NCBI GenBank assembly: GCA_013376735.1
Contig: VINJ01000001.1
Span: forward strand, 3,348,001-3,412,000
Length of the DNA stretch: 64,000 nucleotides
DNA from: a bacterium Scap17
GTDB lineage: Bacteria; Pseudomonadota; Gammaproteobacteria; Pseudomonadales; Halomonadaceae
Direction: 5' to 3'
Every line of letters begins with the position of its first letter. Within the stretch, counting starts at the first letter, position 1. The position numbers and the translations under genes are program-made. Under the pieces are notes generated by a model that saw only the letters and a program-made list of their open reading frames with translations, ran no database searches and was not told where the DNA came from. Shown one piece after another: positions 28,921-39,900 of the stretch.

Positions 28921-30228
28921 TTAGCCCTGTTGTTGGACGGGGACGGCAACACTCATGGAATCCAGCAGAGCACCGGTCGCCGACAGCAGGCGATAGTTGG
29001 CGGTTTCCAGATCAAAACGGGCGCGAATCAGGTTCTGTTGAGAGGTGAACAGCTCACTCTCGCTATCCAGAAGGTCCAGCAATGTGCGGCGCCCGATATC
29101 GAATTGCTTGCGATAACTCTCGCGGGTATCGGTCGCGGCACGCACATAACTTTCCAGGTAATCGATCTGGCGCTTGAGGTTTTCGCGGGCATTCCATGCC
29201 AGACGAATCTCGTCACGCACATCGCGTATCACGCGATCATTGTCGTGCTCGACCGCTTCCAGCGCTGCCTGACGACCGCGGATCTCGGATTGATCGCGGC
29301 CACCACGATACAGGTTGTAGCGCATGACCAGTTCGACGCTCCAGTCGTCTGACTTGCTCTTGTCCTGGTCATAATCATTGTCCAGCGTGCGATTGCCCTC
29401 GAGACTGAACTCGGGGTAGTTATCACCCTTCTCGGCGTTCACTTCATGGCGCGCAGCGTCAATGGAGACCCGCGCTGCCGCCAACAGCGGGTTGCGCTGA
29501 TTGGCCTGCACGTAGGCGCTCTCGACATCCTCGCTGAGCAGGCTGGTGTCGATACCCGGCATGCTGAGGTCCGACGGCATCTCCCCCACCAGACGCAGAT
29601 AGGCAGAGCGGGAATCCTCGAGATTGTTGATCGATGACAGCACGCTGGCTTCGGCATTGGCCAGACGACCATCCACCTGACGCACGTCACTGCGCGCACC
29701 AAGGCCGGATTCCGCACGCCGCCCGATATCATTCGAGATGCGACGGTGAGCCTCGAGATTGGCTTGTGCATACTTGAGAATCAGCTCATCACGCATGACC
29801 TGCAGATAGGCACCGGCCGTATCCAGCGCGATGTCATTGGCCTCGGCCGCGACCTGCAGGCGCTGGTAGTCCGCTTCTGTCTCGGCCTGGCGGATGCGCT
29901 CGATTGTCGTGTTGCCGTCCCAGAGCAGCTGACGGATGGTCAGATCAAGGCGCGTGTAATCGTGCCAGTCGTCATCATCATTGACGCCGTCATCTTCGGA
30001 GTCGAACTTTCCATAACCCAGACGACCGGTCAGATCCACCGTCGGGCGATACGCCCCGCGCTGGGTTTCCGCTTCTTCGAGTCGCTGGATGTGACGTGAA
30101 ACCTGAACGCGCGTGCGCGGGTTTTCCATTACCGCTCGGGATACGGCTTCTTCAAGAGTCGCAGCCGAAGCCTGAACGCCAAACCCCATCCCTGCGGCGA
30201 TGCTCAACGCCAAGAGTGTCTTTTTCAT
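28921..30228 (-). CDS. lapE: TolC-family outer-membrane channel of the adhesin secretion system
   Basis: This 435-residue protein is a TolC-like outer-membrane factor for type I secretion. It has a signal peptide (about residues 1-23, ending VQASA) followed by TLEEAVSRAVMENPRTRVQVSR, the standard first helix of the family. Later motifs are YNLYRGGRDQSEIRGRQAALEAV and FDIGRRTLLDLLDSESELF, where internal helix repeats end. In the Lap model LapE both exports LapA and holds its plugged N-terminus. It lies 33 bp after lapC and 66 bp before lapD, so all three are probably cotranscribed. A GAGGG ribosome site precedes the ATG. Confidence 0.94.
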   Translation of the reverse strand: MKKTLLALSIAAGMGFGVQASAATLEEAVSRAVMENPRTRVQVSRHIQRLEEAETQRGAYRPTVDLTGRLGYGKFDSEDDGVNDDDDWHDYTRLDLTIRQLLWDGNTTIERIRQAETEADYQRLQVAAEANDIALDTAGAYLQVMRDELILKYAQANLEAHRRISNDIGRRAESGLGARSDVRQVDGRLANAEASVLSSINNLEDSRSAYLRLVGEMPSDLSMPGIDTSLLSEDVESAYVQANQRNPLLAAARVSIDAARHEVNAEKGDNYPEFSLEGNRTLDNDYDQDKSKSDDWSVELVMRYNLYRGGRDQSEIRGRQAALEAVEHDNDRVIRDVRDEIRLAWNARENLKRQIDYLESYVRAATDTRESYRKQFDIGRRTLLDLLDSESELFTSQQNLIRARFDLETANYRLLSATGALLDSMSVAVPVQQQG

Positions 30229-30261
30229 TATGTGTTACCCTCGAATCCATCAAATCCTTGA

Positions 30262-31644
30262 TCAACGTTCACGCAAGGCACCTTGCCTGGCGCGCAGAAT
30301 CGGCTTCATCAAATATTGCAGTACGGTCTGATTGCCAGTGATCACATCGACGCTGGCCTGCATGCCCGGGATGATCGTGAGCGGATCCGAGTCACTGCCA
30401 AGGTGGTTCTGCTCCGTCAGCACCTTGATCTCGTAGAAACTGTTGCCTTCTTCATCCTGCACAGTATCCGCACTGATCTGATCGACCTTGCCTTCCAACC
30501 CACCGTAGATGGTGAAGTCGTAGGCAGATAACTTGACGACGGCCGGCTGCCCGATTCTCAGGAAGCCGATGTCCTTGGGAGCGACTCGCGCCTGAACCAG
30601 CAGCTGATCCTCGATGGGAACGATCTCCATCAGGTCTTCCCCGGGCTCGATGACGCCGCCTATGGTATTGATATTCAGCGTCTTGATGGCGCCCTGAACC
30701 GGAGATGTCACCAAAGTACGATCGAGTCGGTCCTGAAGACTGGTGCGCCCCTCACGCAAGCGACCCAGATCCGCCTGGGTCTTGGCGAGCTCTTCCGCAG
30801 CACGTGAGCGGAATTCCTGCGCGACGCCGACCCGATTCGAGATGGCCTCATCCAACTCCGATTGCTTGCCCGGCACGGCCAGGCGCGCCGATTCAAGATC
30901 ACCCCGCAGGTCGTTGACCTCACGCTGGATCTTGAGAAGGTCTACCTGAGAGACCACGCCTTCACGCACCAGCGGGGCCGTCATGCCGAGCTCGCGACGT
31001 GACAGTTGATAGCTGCGCTCGAGGCTGTTGATGCGCGATCTCAACTCACGCAACTCCTGCTCCTTCTGCAGAATCTGTTCACGCGCGCCATTGAGGCCAC
31101 TGTTGAGCTGATTCAGATGCGTGCGATAGGCCGTCATCGCACGCGAGACCAGAGCGGGACTGCGCGCCTTGAATTCTTCATCGAAGGGCAACTCGATATT
31201 CTTCACGATCACCTGATCCTTCCAGGCATCCGCGGAGGCGTTGACCTCGATGGACTCAAGCTCGGTGTCGTACTGCATGATGGTGGCCTGCAGGCCATCG
31301 AGGGTCGAGACACGCTCACGCAGATCGGAACCTGCACTGGTATCGTCGATGCGCAGCAGTGGCTCCCCCGCCGAGACGACTTGACCTTCCTTGATATAGA
31401 TCTCGCGAACGATACCGCCTTCCAGGTTCTGTACAACCTGCAGGTGCGTCGAGGGCACGACCTTGCCGGAGCCGCGCGTGACGACCTCCAGACTCGCCTG
31501 GCTGGCCCAGATGATGAAGATGGCCACGAATGCGAGCACCATCCAGATCAGGATGCGCGACTTCCAGGGGGTCGCCAGCAAGACGGCTGAACTGACATCG
31601 TCGAGATGGTGAAGATCACGCTGCTCAATCGGTGCCTTAGCCAC
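30262..31644 (-). CDS. lapC: Type I secretion membrane fusion protein (HlyD family)
   Basis: This 460-residue adaptor bridges the LapB ABC transporter and the LapE channel. A short cytoplasmic N-terminus is followed by one membrane helix (ILIWMVLAFVAIFIIWAS), a lipoyl half (SGKVVPSTHLQVVQNLEGGIVREIYIKEGQVV), a long coiled coil around residues 95-290, the second lipoyl part (RTLVTSPVQGAIKTLNINTIGGVIEPGEDL) and a beta-barrel with the family C-terminus PGMQASVDVITGNQTVLQYLMKPI. Translation begins at a GTG preceded by GGAGGTGA, and the gene overlaps lapB by eight bases, so expression is coupled. The product length is typical. Confidence 0.95.
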   Translation of the reverse strand: MAKAPIEQRDLHHLDDVSSAVLLATPWKSRILIWMVLAFVAIFIIWASQASLEVVTRGSGKVVPSTHLQVVQNLEGGIVREIYIKEGQVVSAGEPLLRIDDTSAGSDLRERVSTLDGLQATIMQYDTELESIEVNASADAWKDQVIVKNIELPFDEEFKARSPALVSRAMTAYRTHLNQLNSGLNGAREQILQKEQELRELRSRINSLERSYQLSRRELGMTAPLVREGVVSQVDLLKIQREVNDLRGDLESARLAVPGKQSELDEAISNRVGVAQEFRSRAAEELAKTQADLGRLREGRTSLQDRLDRTLVTSPVQGAIKTLNINTIGGVIEPGEDLMEIVPIEDQLLVQARVAPKDIGFLRIGQPAVVKLSAYDFTIYGGLEGKVDQISADTVQDEEGNSFYEIKVLTEQNHLGSDSDPLTIIPGMQASVDVITGNQTVLQYLMKPILRARQGALRER

Positions 31645-33811
31645 GATTCACCTCCTGCTTGCGCCCGGCGACACGGCCTTCATTCAGGGCGCTCAGCACC
31701 TGCTGCTTGGGGCCATCGGCGACAATGCGCCCTCCTTCCATGACGATGACGCGGTCTACCACCTCGAGCATGCTGCTCTTGTGGGTGACCAGCACCAGCG
31801 TCTGACTGCGCGGCAGGGACTTGAGCATTCTGCGCAGCCGCAGCTCGGCGCGGTTATCCATGTGCGAACCGGGCTCATCGAGCAGCAAGAGCGGGGGACG
31901 CATCAAGAGTGCGCGTGCCAGCAAGACCGTCTGACGCTGACCGCTGGAGAGCATGCGCCCACCCTCGCCCACCTGACGATCCAGTCCTTCAGGGTGATGA
32001 CGAGTGAATTCGGTCACGCCGGAGGCATCAGCCGCGAGTTCGACCTGTACATCACTGGCGTGTGGTTGGCCGAGGGTGATGTTGTCGCGAATGGAGCCGA
32101 AGAACAGTGCACTGTCCTGGCCCGCATGGCCGATATGCCGACGTACGTCGGCGGGATGCAGCTGATTGAGATCCAGCCCATCAATGCGAACACTGCCAGT
32201 TGTGGCACGATACAGACCAGAGACAAGGCGCTGCAAAGTGCTCTTGCCAGCGCCGATACGCCCGATGATCGCGATCCTCTCACCTGGTTCGATGGTCAGT
32301 GAGATATCCGACACGGCAGGCGGCGTATTCGGCGCATAGGCAAAGCCGACGCGATCGAATTCGATACGCATCTGCAGGTGCTCGCGGTGAACGTAACGAC
32401 GATCTTCCGACTCTTCCGGCAATGCCATGATCTGCTCAAGCGCACTCATCGCACTGCGAGTCTGGCCGATGCGCGTGATCAACAACGCCAACTGTCCCAG
32501 CGGCTGCAACGCACGCCCGGACAGCATGACCGCGGCGATCAAACCACCGACAGACAGGCGTGCATCCGCGATCAGATAGACCCCGAACACGACCAGCGCC
32601 ACCGTGGTGGCCTGTGTCAGCGACATGCTCAGCGAGCTGACAGAAGTCGTCAGGTTGCGGCTTTTCACCCCCCAATGCGCGATCTGCCCGACGGCCCGTT
32701 CATACCGACGCTGGGTTTCCCCCTGAGCATTGGCCAGCTTGAGGCTCTCAAGGCCGGAGACGGCTTCGACGAGGCGCGCATTGCGCTCCGTCGCCAGGCG
32801 CGACCCCTGCTCGATGCTGCTGCGCAGCGGTTTCTGGATCGCCAGACTGTAGACGAGCAGGATCACGAGCGCGGCGAAGGGCACCAGAACCAATGGCCCC
32901 GCCACGATCCAGATCACCAGCAGGAACAGCAGGGCAAACGGTAGATCGACCAGGGTGGTCAGGGTTGCGGAAGTAAAGAACTCGCGGATCGAATCAAACT
33001 CCTGCAAGTGCTTCACATAGCCACCGACGGAGCCGGGTCGCGCTTCCATCCGCAAGTTCATGGTCTTGGAGAAGAGCTTCGAGGTCAGCAACACCTCGGA
33101 CTTCTTGCCCGCCGTATCCATGAAGTAGGCACGCGTCTGGCGCATCACGAAGTCGAACACCATGATGATCGCCATGCCCGTCGCCAAGACCCACAGCGTG
33201 TTGAAGGCCAGATTGGGCACGACCTTGTCATAGGCGTTCATCACGAACAGTGGCGATGCCACGGCAAACAGGTTGATCAATATCGACGCCAGAATCACGT
33301 CACGATAGATCGGCCGCGACAGCTTCAGCGTTGACCAGAACCAATGACCATCACTCTGCTTGAGCGTTTCCGGGGCGCGTTCATCAAAGCGGTGCTCCTG
33401 CTTGAGATAGACGACACGCCCATCATGACGCTCAACCAGTGACTCGATGTCCACCAGCTCATCACCATCGGCCTCAGGCTGATGAATCCTGGCCTTGCCT
33501 GCGTCGTTGTCGACCTCCAGCAAGACGACAGCACGCTCTTCCTTGAGTATGAGAATGCACGGCATCAACATGTCGCTGATGGCCGTGATCTGCTGGTTGA
33601 CCAGTTTGGCACTCAGATTGGCACGTGCCGCGGCACGACTGACAAGTGCCAGGGGAAGACGGCCTTCCTCCATGGGAAGACCATCGACCAGCACTGCTGC
33701 AGATCTGGGATTGCCGTGGTAACGCGCCATGAAGACCAGCGCATTGAGAAGGGGATCGCCCTCCCTCTCGCCAACAGGCTCCGGTCTTAATGGCGTGGGT
33801 TGATCGCTCAA
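31637..33811 (-). CDS. lapB: Type I secretion ABC transporter with inactive C39-like domain
   Basis: This 724-residue ATPase/permease powers export of LapA. The N-terminal ~140 residues are a peptidase C39-like domain without the catalytic cysteine (DPLLNALVFMARYHG at the usual site), as expected for RTX-adhesin exporters. Six membrane helices span about 165-460. The ATPase has Walker A GRIGAGKST with Lys 523, the signature SSGQRQ, and Walker B LLLLDEPGSHMD. Translation starts at TTG, with AAGGAGGA six bases upstream as strong support. A hairpin in the 97-bp gap separates it from lapA, which may lower lapBC expression relative to the adhesin. Confidence 0.95.
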   Translation of the reverse strand: MSDQPTPLRPEPVGEREGDPLLNALVFMARYHGNPRSAAVLVDGLPMEEGRLPLALVSRAAARANLSAKLVNQQITAISDMLMPCILILKEERAVVLLEVDNDAGKARIHQPEADGDELVDIESLVERHDGRVVYLKQEHRFDERAPETLKQSDGHWFWSTLKLSRPIYRDVILASILINLFAVASPLFVMNAYDKVVPNLAFNTLWVLATGMAIIMVFDFVMRQTRAYFMDTAGKKSEVLLTSKLFSKTMNLRMEARPGSVGGYVKHLQEFDSIREFFTSATLTTLVDLPFALLFLLVIWIVAGPLVLVPFAALVILLVYSLAIQKPLRSSIEQGSRLATERNARLVEAVSGLESLKLANAQGETQRRYERAVGQIAHWGVKSRNLTTSVSSLSMSLTQATTVALVVFGVYLIADARLSVGGLIAAVMLSGRALQPLGQLALLITRIGQTRSAMSALEQIMALPEESEDRRYVHREHLQMRIEFDRVGFAYAPNTPPAVSDISLTIEPGERIAIIGRIGAGKSTLQRLVSGLYRATTGSVRIDGLDLNQLHPADVRRHIGHAGQDSALFFGSIRDNITLGQPHASDVQVELAADASGVTEFTRHHPEGLDRQVGEGGRMLSSGQRQTVLLARALLMRPPLLLLDEPGSHMDNRAELRLRRMLKSLPRSQTLVLVTHKSSMLEVVDRVIVMEGGRIVADGPKQQVLSALNEGRVAGRKQEVNRG

Positions 33812-33869
33812 CCTGTCCTCCTTAGTAGGGCACTTCGCAGATGTATCTACGGCAAAATCTAATACAGCA

Positions 33870-33897
33870 AGGGGAGATAGCCTAAGCCATCTCCCCT
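33870..33897 (-). terminator. Hairpin between lapA and lapB
   Basis: A 9-bp perfect stem (AGGGGAGAT with ATCTCCCCT) encloses a 10-base loop, 12 bp after the lapA stop. On the minus strand it is followed by TTGCTGTATTAGATTTTG, a weak T-rich tract. It may be a partial terminator that sets the lapA to lapBCE ratio. Confidence 0.5.
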
Positions 33898-33908
33898 ACC
33901 ACATCGAT

Positions 33909-36900
33909 TCAGCCGTCAACATTCGTCTTGAGACTGTTGCTGTCGAGCAGAGATTGAATGATCTGCGTATCCGTGTCGCCACCTGATGTCAGGTCGACAT
34001 CACGCAGATTGATCTCTTGCGTGATATTGCTGCCGTTGGATCCATCGACACTGATCTCGATATTGGTGCCACCCTCTCCATCTGACTCGAAGTGTAGGAA
34101 GCTCGAGAGCGTATCGGCATCCTCATCAGCCTCCAGCAGATCAGACAGATCGATGACATCGCCATCCGCGACACTGAAGTCGGTGATGGTATCCGTCGCC
34201 ATGCCGCCTTCGCTATTGATGTCATCACCACTCAGCCACTGGAAGGTGTCAGCACCATCGCCGCCGGTCAGGATGTCATTGCCGGTACCTCCGACCAGAA
34301 GGTCATCACCCTCACCACCAGAGAGGATATCGTTGCCGGTGCCGCCTCTCAGCGTATCGTTGCCACTGCCGCCTTCCAGACGATCACTGCCTACACCTCC
34401 ACTCAAGGTGTCATCGCCGCCTTGGCCAATAAGATAGTCCGCATAGAACGGGCCATCGCCATCGCCTGTTAGAGTTTCGTTACCGGAGGTCCCGATCAGG
34501 ACCGACAGCTTGTCGACATCGATGCTGACACTTGAGGCGTTGGTATCCCCATCATTGTCGACTGTGACGTAATCGAAGCTGTCCGTGGAACGCTCACTGA
34601 CATTGTCCGGCGGCGTATAGGAAAAATCACCGGTCCCCAGATTGAACAGCATGCTGCCACCCAGTTCCGTCGAGATGGTCAACTCCAGGCTGCCTGCATC
34701 GTAGCTGCTGTTGTCGGTGCCGGTGGCAGAAACAGCATTGGTATCCGGGTCATAACTGTAGGTCGTGCCATCCACAGTGACCGATTGCAGATAACCGCCA
34801 TCCGCTCCCAACAGACTGCCGTCCACGGAACTGCCTGATACCAGCTGACCGCTGACAGGTGATTGGACCGTGGCAGCAAGCGTATCGTCCAGATCCTCGA
34901 AGCTGGTCACGACTGTGCTGTCGAGGTTCTCAACTGCAGAGCCATCATAGGCGATCGGATCAAGATTGGACTCGGTGACACCGTCACCCAAACCTATTGC
35001 GTAAGACTTGATACCATTTTCAACCAGGAAGTCAGTCCAGATTTCCTCTTCTTGCGGAGAAATTCCTCTATCGCTGTAGTAGACGGTGTTTCCGACGAGA
35101 ACATCGAGCTGGTTGGAGTCGCCATCGCCATAGTTGGGGCTACCATCAGAGAAGAAGTAGGAAATGCTTTGCGCATTTTCCAATGCCCCATCTTGTGAAT
35201 AGTTTTCCATAGCTGCAGCCAAAGCGGAGTCATAGTTAGTGACACCAGCCGCCACAAGATCGTCCAGGATCTCCACGACTTCATCGACACTCAGCCAAGC
35301 ATCTTGCGCTGTAGCCACTGTCGAGAACGTCACGAGATTGATACGAACATCACCGAAATCGTCGTATGCCCCGATCAAGGTCTTGATCGAGTCGATAGCG
35401 CTCTGAAGGCGAGTCTCACCATTTATGCCATCGTCCTCCCCCATGGAGCCGGACACATCCAGCACGATAGTGAGATTGGTATCCACCAGGGTGGACGAGA
35501 AGCTCTGCGCTTCCTGTTGCTCGGGGGCATCATCCTCGATGCCGATGGTCAGCGTGCCGGTGGAGCTTGCGCCTTCGCTATCCGTTGCGAGCACACCGAA
35601 GTCCAGAGACAGGACATCTTCCCCATCACCCGAGTGATCGACCGCCTGACTCAGAGTGAAGGTATAGGCACCGCTGTCATCGATGGTCACCGTCGCGACT
35701 TCATTGCCATCAACATCGGTTGCCACCATTGACTGGGTACCGCTGCCGGACCAGGCCACCGCACTGCCACCGGAGGTGATGGCCGTGGCAGGAGCCGTCA
35801 ATACCAGCGACACGCTGTCACTATCGACGTCCGTGACGGAAACCGTACCGGTGACTGTGGTGGCATCGGTGGTATCCGTGAAGCCATCAGCCGCATCACT
35901 GTCGGCGATACCGCCTTCGAGCCCTTCTTCACTGACACGGCCTTCAGTCGCCGTCACCACCGGGGCATCGTTCGTCCCCTGGATGGTAATGGTGACATCC
36001 TGGGTAGCTGTCGCTCCTGCCGTATCCGTGACAGTGACGGTGTAGGTCAGGACCAGTGACTCGCCTGCAGACAGGTAGTCGAAGCTTTCCCCGGCAGCGC
36101 TGCTGTCGAAGGTCCAGTTGAGCGTCCCTTCCGTGTTCTCGTCATCGATGATGGCGCCGGTGTCCACTCCCAGCAGCGCAAGCAGGTCATCGTTGTCCAG
36201 CGTACCGGTGTCTCCAGCACTGGAGACGCCGGTGACGCTCGGCGTCACGCTGTTGCTGAGATCCACGTCATCCACCGACAGAGTCCCGCTGGCACTCAGC
36301 GGTGAATCCGTCTCCGTCAGGCTGGCGGCGGTACTGTCGCCACTGCTGACACTGATCGCCGGGCCGTCGTTGCGACCATTGATGGTGATCGTCAGAGTGG
36401 TGCTGGAGGTATCACCGTCAGCATCCGTGATCACGTAGGTATAGACATCCGTGACCGACTCACCGACCGCCAGGTACTGCAGGTCGTCGCGTGCTGACTG
36501 GTAGCTGTAGGAGCCATCCGCCGCCAGGGTCAGCTCGCCGTGCTCACCCGTGATCACGGCCGCCGCGCCATCGCTCACCGTGACGGTTTCTGATCCAGAA
36601 GTGACGGCGGTGACGGTGACCGCATCGGCCCCCAGGGTGTCCGCCGTCGCAAATGAGCCGTCCACCACGTTGCCGGTAACGGCAGCACTACGATTCTCGT
36701 TCATGCTGCGGGTATCAGCGTTGGCGATCGGCGCGGTGTCCAGAACGGTGACATCCAGACTGGATGTGGTGCTCTGACCGGCAAGATCCGTCACCACGAC
36801 AGCGAAGTCGTCAATGACACTGTCATCGCCACCGGCATGATCAGCCGCAGTGCCATCTTCCACATAGCTGTAGGAGACCACTCCGGTGTCGGCATCATAG

Positions 36901-39900
36901 CCAGTAACGGTCAGCGTTCCTTCGCCATCTGGCTTGGAGATCACTACCGGTGCGGTGTTGGCGTCCGTGATATCCACACCAGCGATTGTCACTGCCGCAA
37001 TACCTGCCGCAGCTTTCACGGTAAAGGTATCGGTGACAGTACCTCCTGTCGCTTCGGTGACCGACTGATCTTCCAGTGAACTGATGACCGGCACAGCATC
37101 ATCAGTACCGGTGATCACGATATCCACTGTCGTGGTGGAACCATCGCTGAGCTGCACGATGTACTGCTCATTGATCGTGTCGGCAGATGTCAGCCCCTGC
37201 ACAGCGGCAGTGTCGTTATCCAGCGTATAGGTCCAGCTACCGTCGGCATCGACAGCGAAGGTACCGTAGAGACTGCTGTCGTCAGTGGCCGGCGTGAACG
37301 TCGGGGCGTCACTATCGACATCGGTTGCGGTCAGCGTACCTGAAGCTTGTGTCACACCATCTTCGGCCACTGCCCCATCATCTGCACTGATGACAACCGG
37401 ATCATCGACCGCCGTGACATCCTGGAAGCTGAGAATGGCTTCATCAACTTCGGTGCCATCCGTGATCACATAGGTGGTGTCAGGTACCGGACCGTTGTAA
37501 TTCTCGCCGGGCGTGAAGGTGAAGGTACCATCGGCATTGATAAGCAGTGTGCCGACTTCGCCAAGATCCGCTGTCTCGCCCGGGTCGTATGTATCGCCGT
37601 CAACAGTGAAGCTGACGACGCTCAACTCATCACCATCGGCGTCGACGTCATTGCTCAGGACGTTGCCGCTGACCGGAGTATCTTCCTCGACCAGAATCGG
37701 GCCATCGTCATAGGCCACTGGCTTGTCGTTCAAGCCCTGGACATTGATGGTGATGACAGCGGTATCCGAATCCCCATCCGCATCGAGGATGGTGTACTCG
37801 AACTCCTCCTTGACCAGATCACCCGCTCCCAACGCCTGGGCACGTACATCATCCAGGTCATAGCTGAAGGTGCCATCGGTATTGAGGGTCAAGCTACCGT
37901 AGCTGCCATCGACGGTAACGCTGCCCTCATTGTCTACCAGTGAAGTGCCATCGAGATGCGTGATGGTCACGCCATCAGCGCCCAGCTCATCCTGTCCGCC
38001 GCCGACAACACTCGAAATGACATTGGTGTTGATCACCGGTTCACCATCCGGAGACGTATCATCTTCGCGAATGGTGTAGGTATCGTCATTGGCGACAGGC
38101 GCGGTATCCAGAATCTTGACATCAAGACTGTCACTGGTGCTCTGCCCAGCCAGGTCAGTGACGACCACGGCGTAGTTGTCGAACACGCTATCGTCACCAG
38201 CCGAGTGATCCGCAGCCGTACCATCCTCCACATAGGTGTAGGACACGGTGCCGTAATCGTAGCCCGTGATGGTCAGCGTGCCTTCGTCATCAGTCGCGCC
38301 CGGAATCACGATGGGGTTATCCACTGACGCCGTAGTGATATCCGTGCCATTGATGGTGACGCTGGCGATGCCGGCATCCGCTTCCACCTGGAAGGTGTCA
38401 GTGACGGTGCCGCCGGTGGCTTCGGTGACCGACTGATCATCCAGTGAGGAGATCGTCGGTGCGCCATCGGTGGCGCCGTCGACGGTGATGGTCAGCGTGG
38501 TGCTGGAGGTATCGCCATCGGCATCAGTGATGGTGTAGCTGAAGACGTCGGTCAGTGACTCACCGTCTTCCAGCGACTGCACGGCCGGATTGGCATTGTC
38601 GAGCACGTAGCTGTAGCTGCCGTCGGCTTCGAGCGTCAGCGTGCCGTAGCTGCCGGTGACGACCGCAGCGGCATCTGCCGTGACGGCACTGCCGTCGACG
38701 TCAGTGACCGTGGTGGCATCCGCGCCAATGGTGTCGGCGGTGTCGTTGGCGCCGTCGATGACGTTGCCGTCGAGGGCCGTGGTGGTGTCTTCGCCGATGT
38801 TGCGCGCGTCAGCCTTGGCCTCCGGCGCGGTATCGAGGATCGCGATGTCCAGGCTGTCAGTGCTGCTCTGCCCGGTGATATCGGTGACCACGACGGTGAA
38901 GCTGTCGGTGATGTCGCCGGCAGCGTGATTCTCGGTCTCGCCATCCTCGACGTAGCTATAGGTCACGGTGCCCGTGTCGGCGTCATAGCCGGTCACGGTC
39001 AGGGTGCCTTCGTCGGTGGTGATCTCGACCGGCGTGGTGCTGGCGTCGGTGATGTCGATGCCACCGATGGTGACAGCGGCAACGCCGGCGGTGGCCGCGA
39101 CCGTGAAGGTGTCGGTGACGGTGCCGCCGGTGGCTTCGGTGACCGACTGATCATCCAGTGAGGAGATCGTCGGTGCGCCATCGGTGGCGCCGTCGACGGT
39201 GATGGTCAGCGTGGTGCTGGAGGTATCGCCATCGGCATCAGTGATGGTGTAGCTGAAGACGTCGGTCAGTGACTCACCGTCGTCCAGCGACTGCACGGCC
39301 GGATTGGCATTGTCGAGCACGTAGCTGTAGCTGCCGTCGGCTTCGAGCGTCAGCGTGCCGTAGCTGCCGGTGACGACCGCAGCGGCATCTGCCGTGACGG
39401 CACTGCCGTCGACGTCAGTGACCGTGGTGGCATCCGCGCCAATGGTGTCGGCGGTGTCGTTGGCGCCGTCGATGACGTTGCCGTCGAGGGCCGTGGTGGT
39501 GTCTTCGCCGATGTTGCGCGCGTCAGCCTTGGCCTCCGGCGCGGTATCGAGGATCGCGATATCCAGGCTGTCAGTGCTGCTCTGCCCGGTGATATCGGTG
39601 ACCACGACGGTGAAGCTGTCGGTGATGTCGCCGGCAGTGTGATTCTCGGTCTCGCCATCCTCGACGTAGCTATAGGTCACGGTGCCCGTGTCGGCGTCAT
39701 AGCCGGTCACGGTCAGGGTGCCTTCGTCGGTGGTGATCTCGACCGGCGTGGTGCTGGCGTCGGTGATGTCGATGCCACCGATGGTGACAGCGGCAACGCC
39801 GGCGGTGGCCGCGACCGTGAAGGTGTCGGTGACGGTGCCGCCGGTGGCTTCGGTGACCGACTGATCATCCAGTGAGGAGATCGTCGGTGCGCCATCGGTG

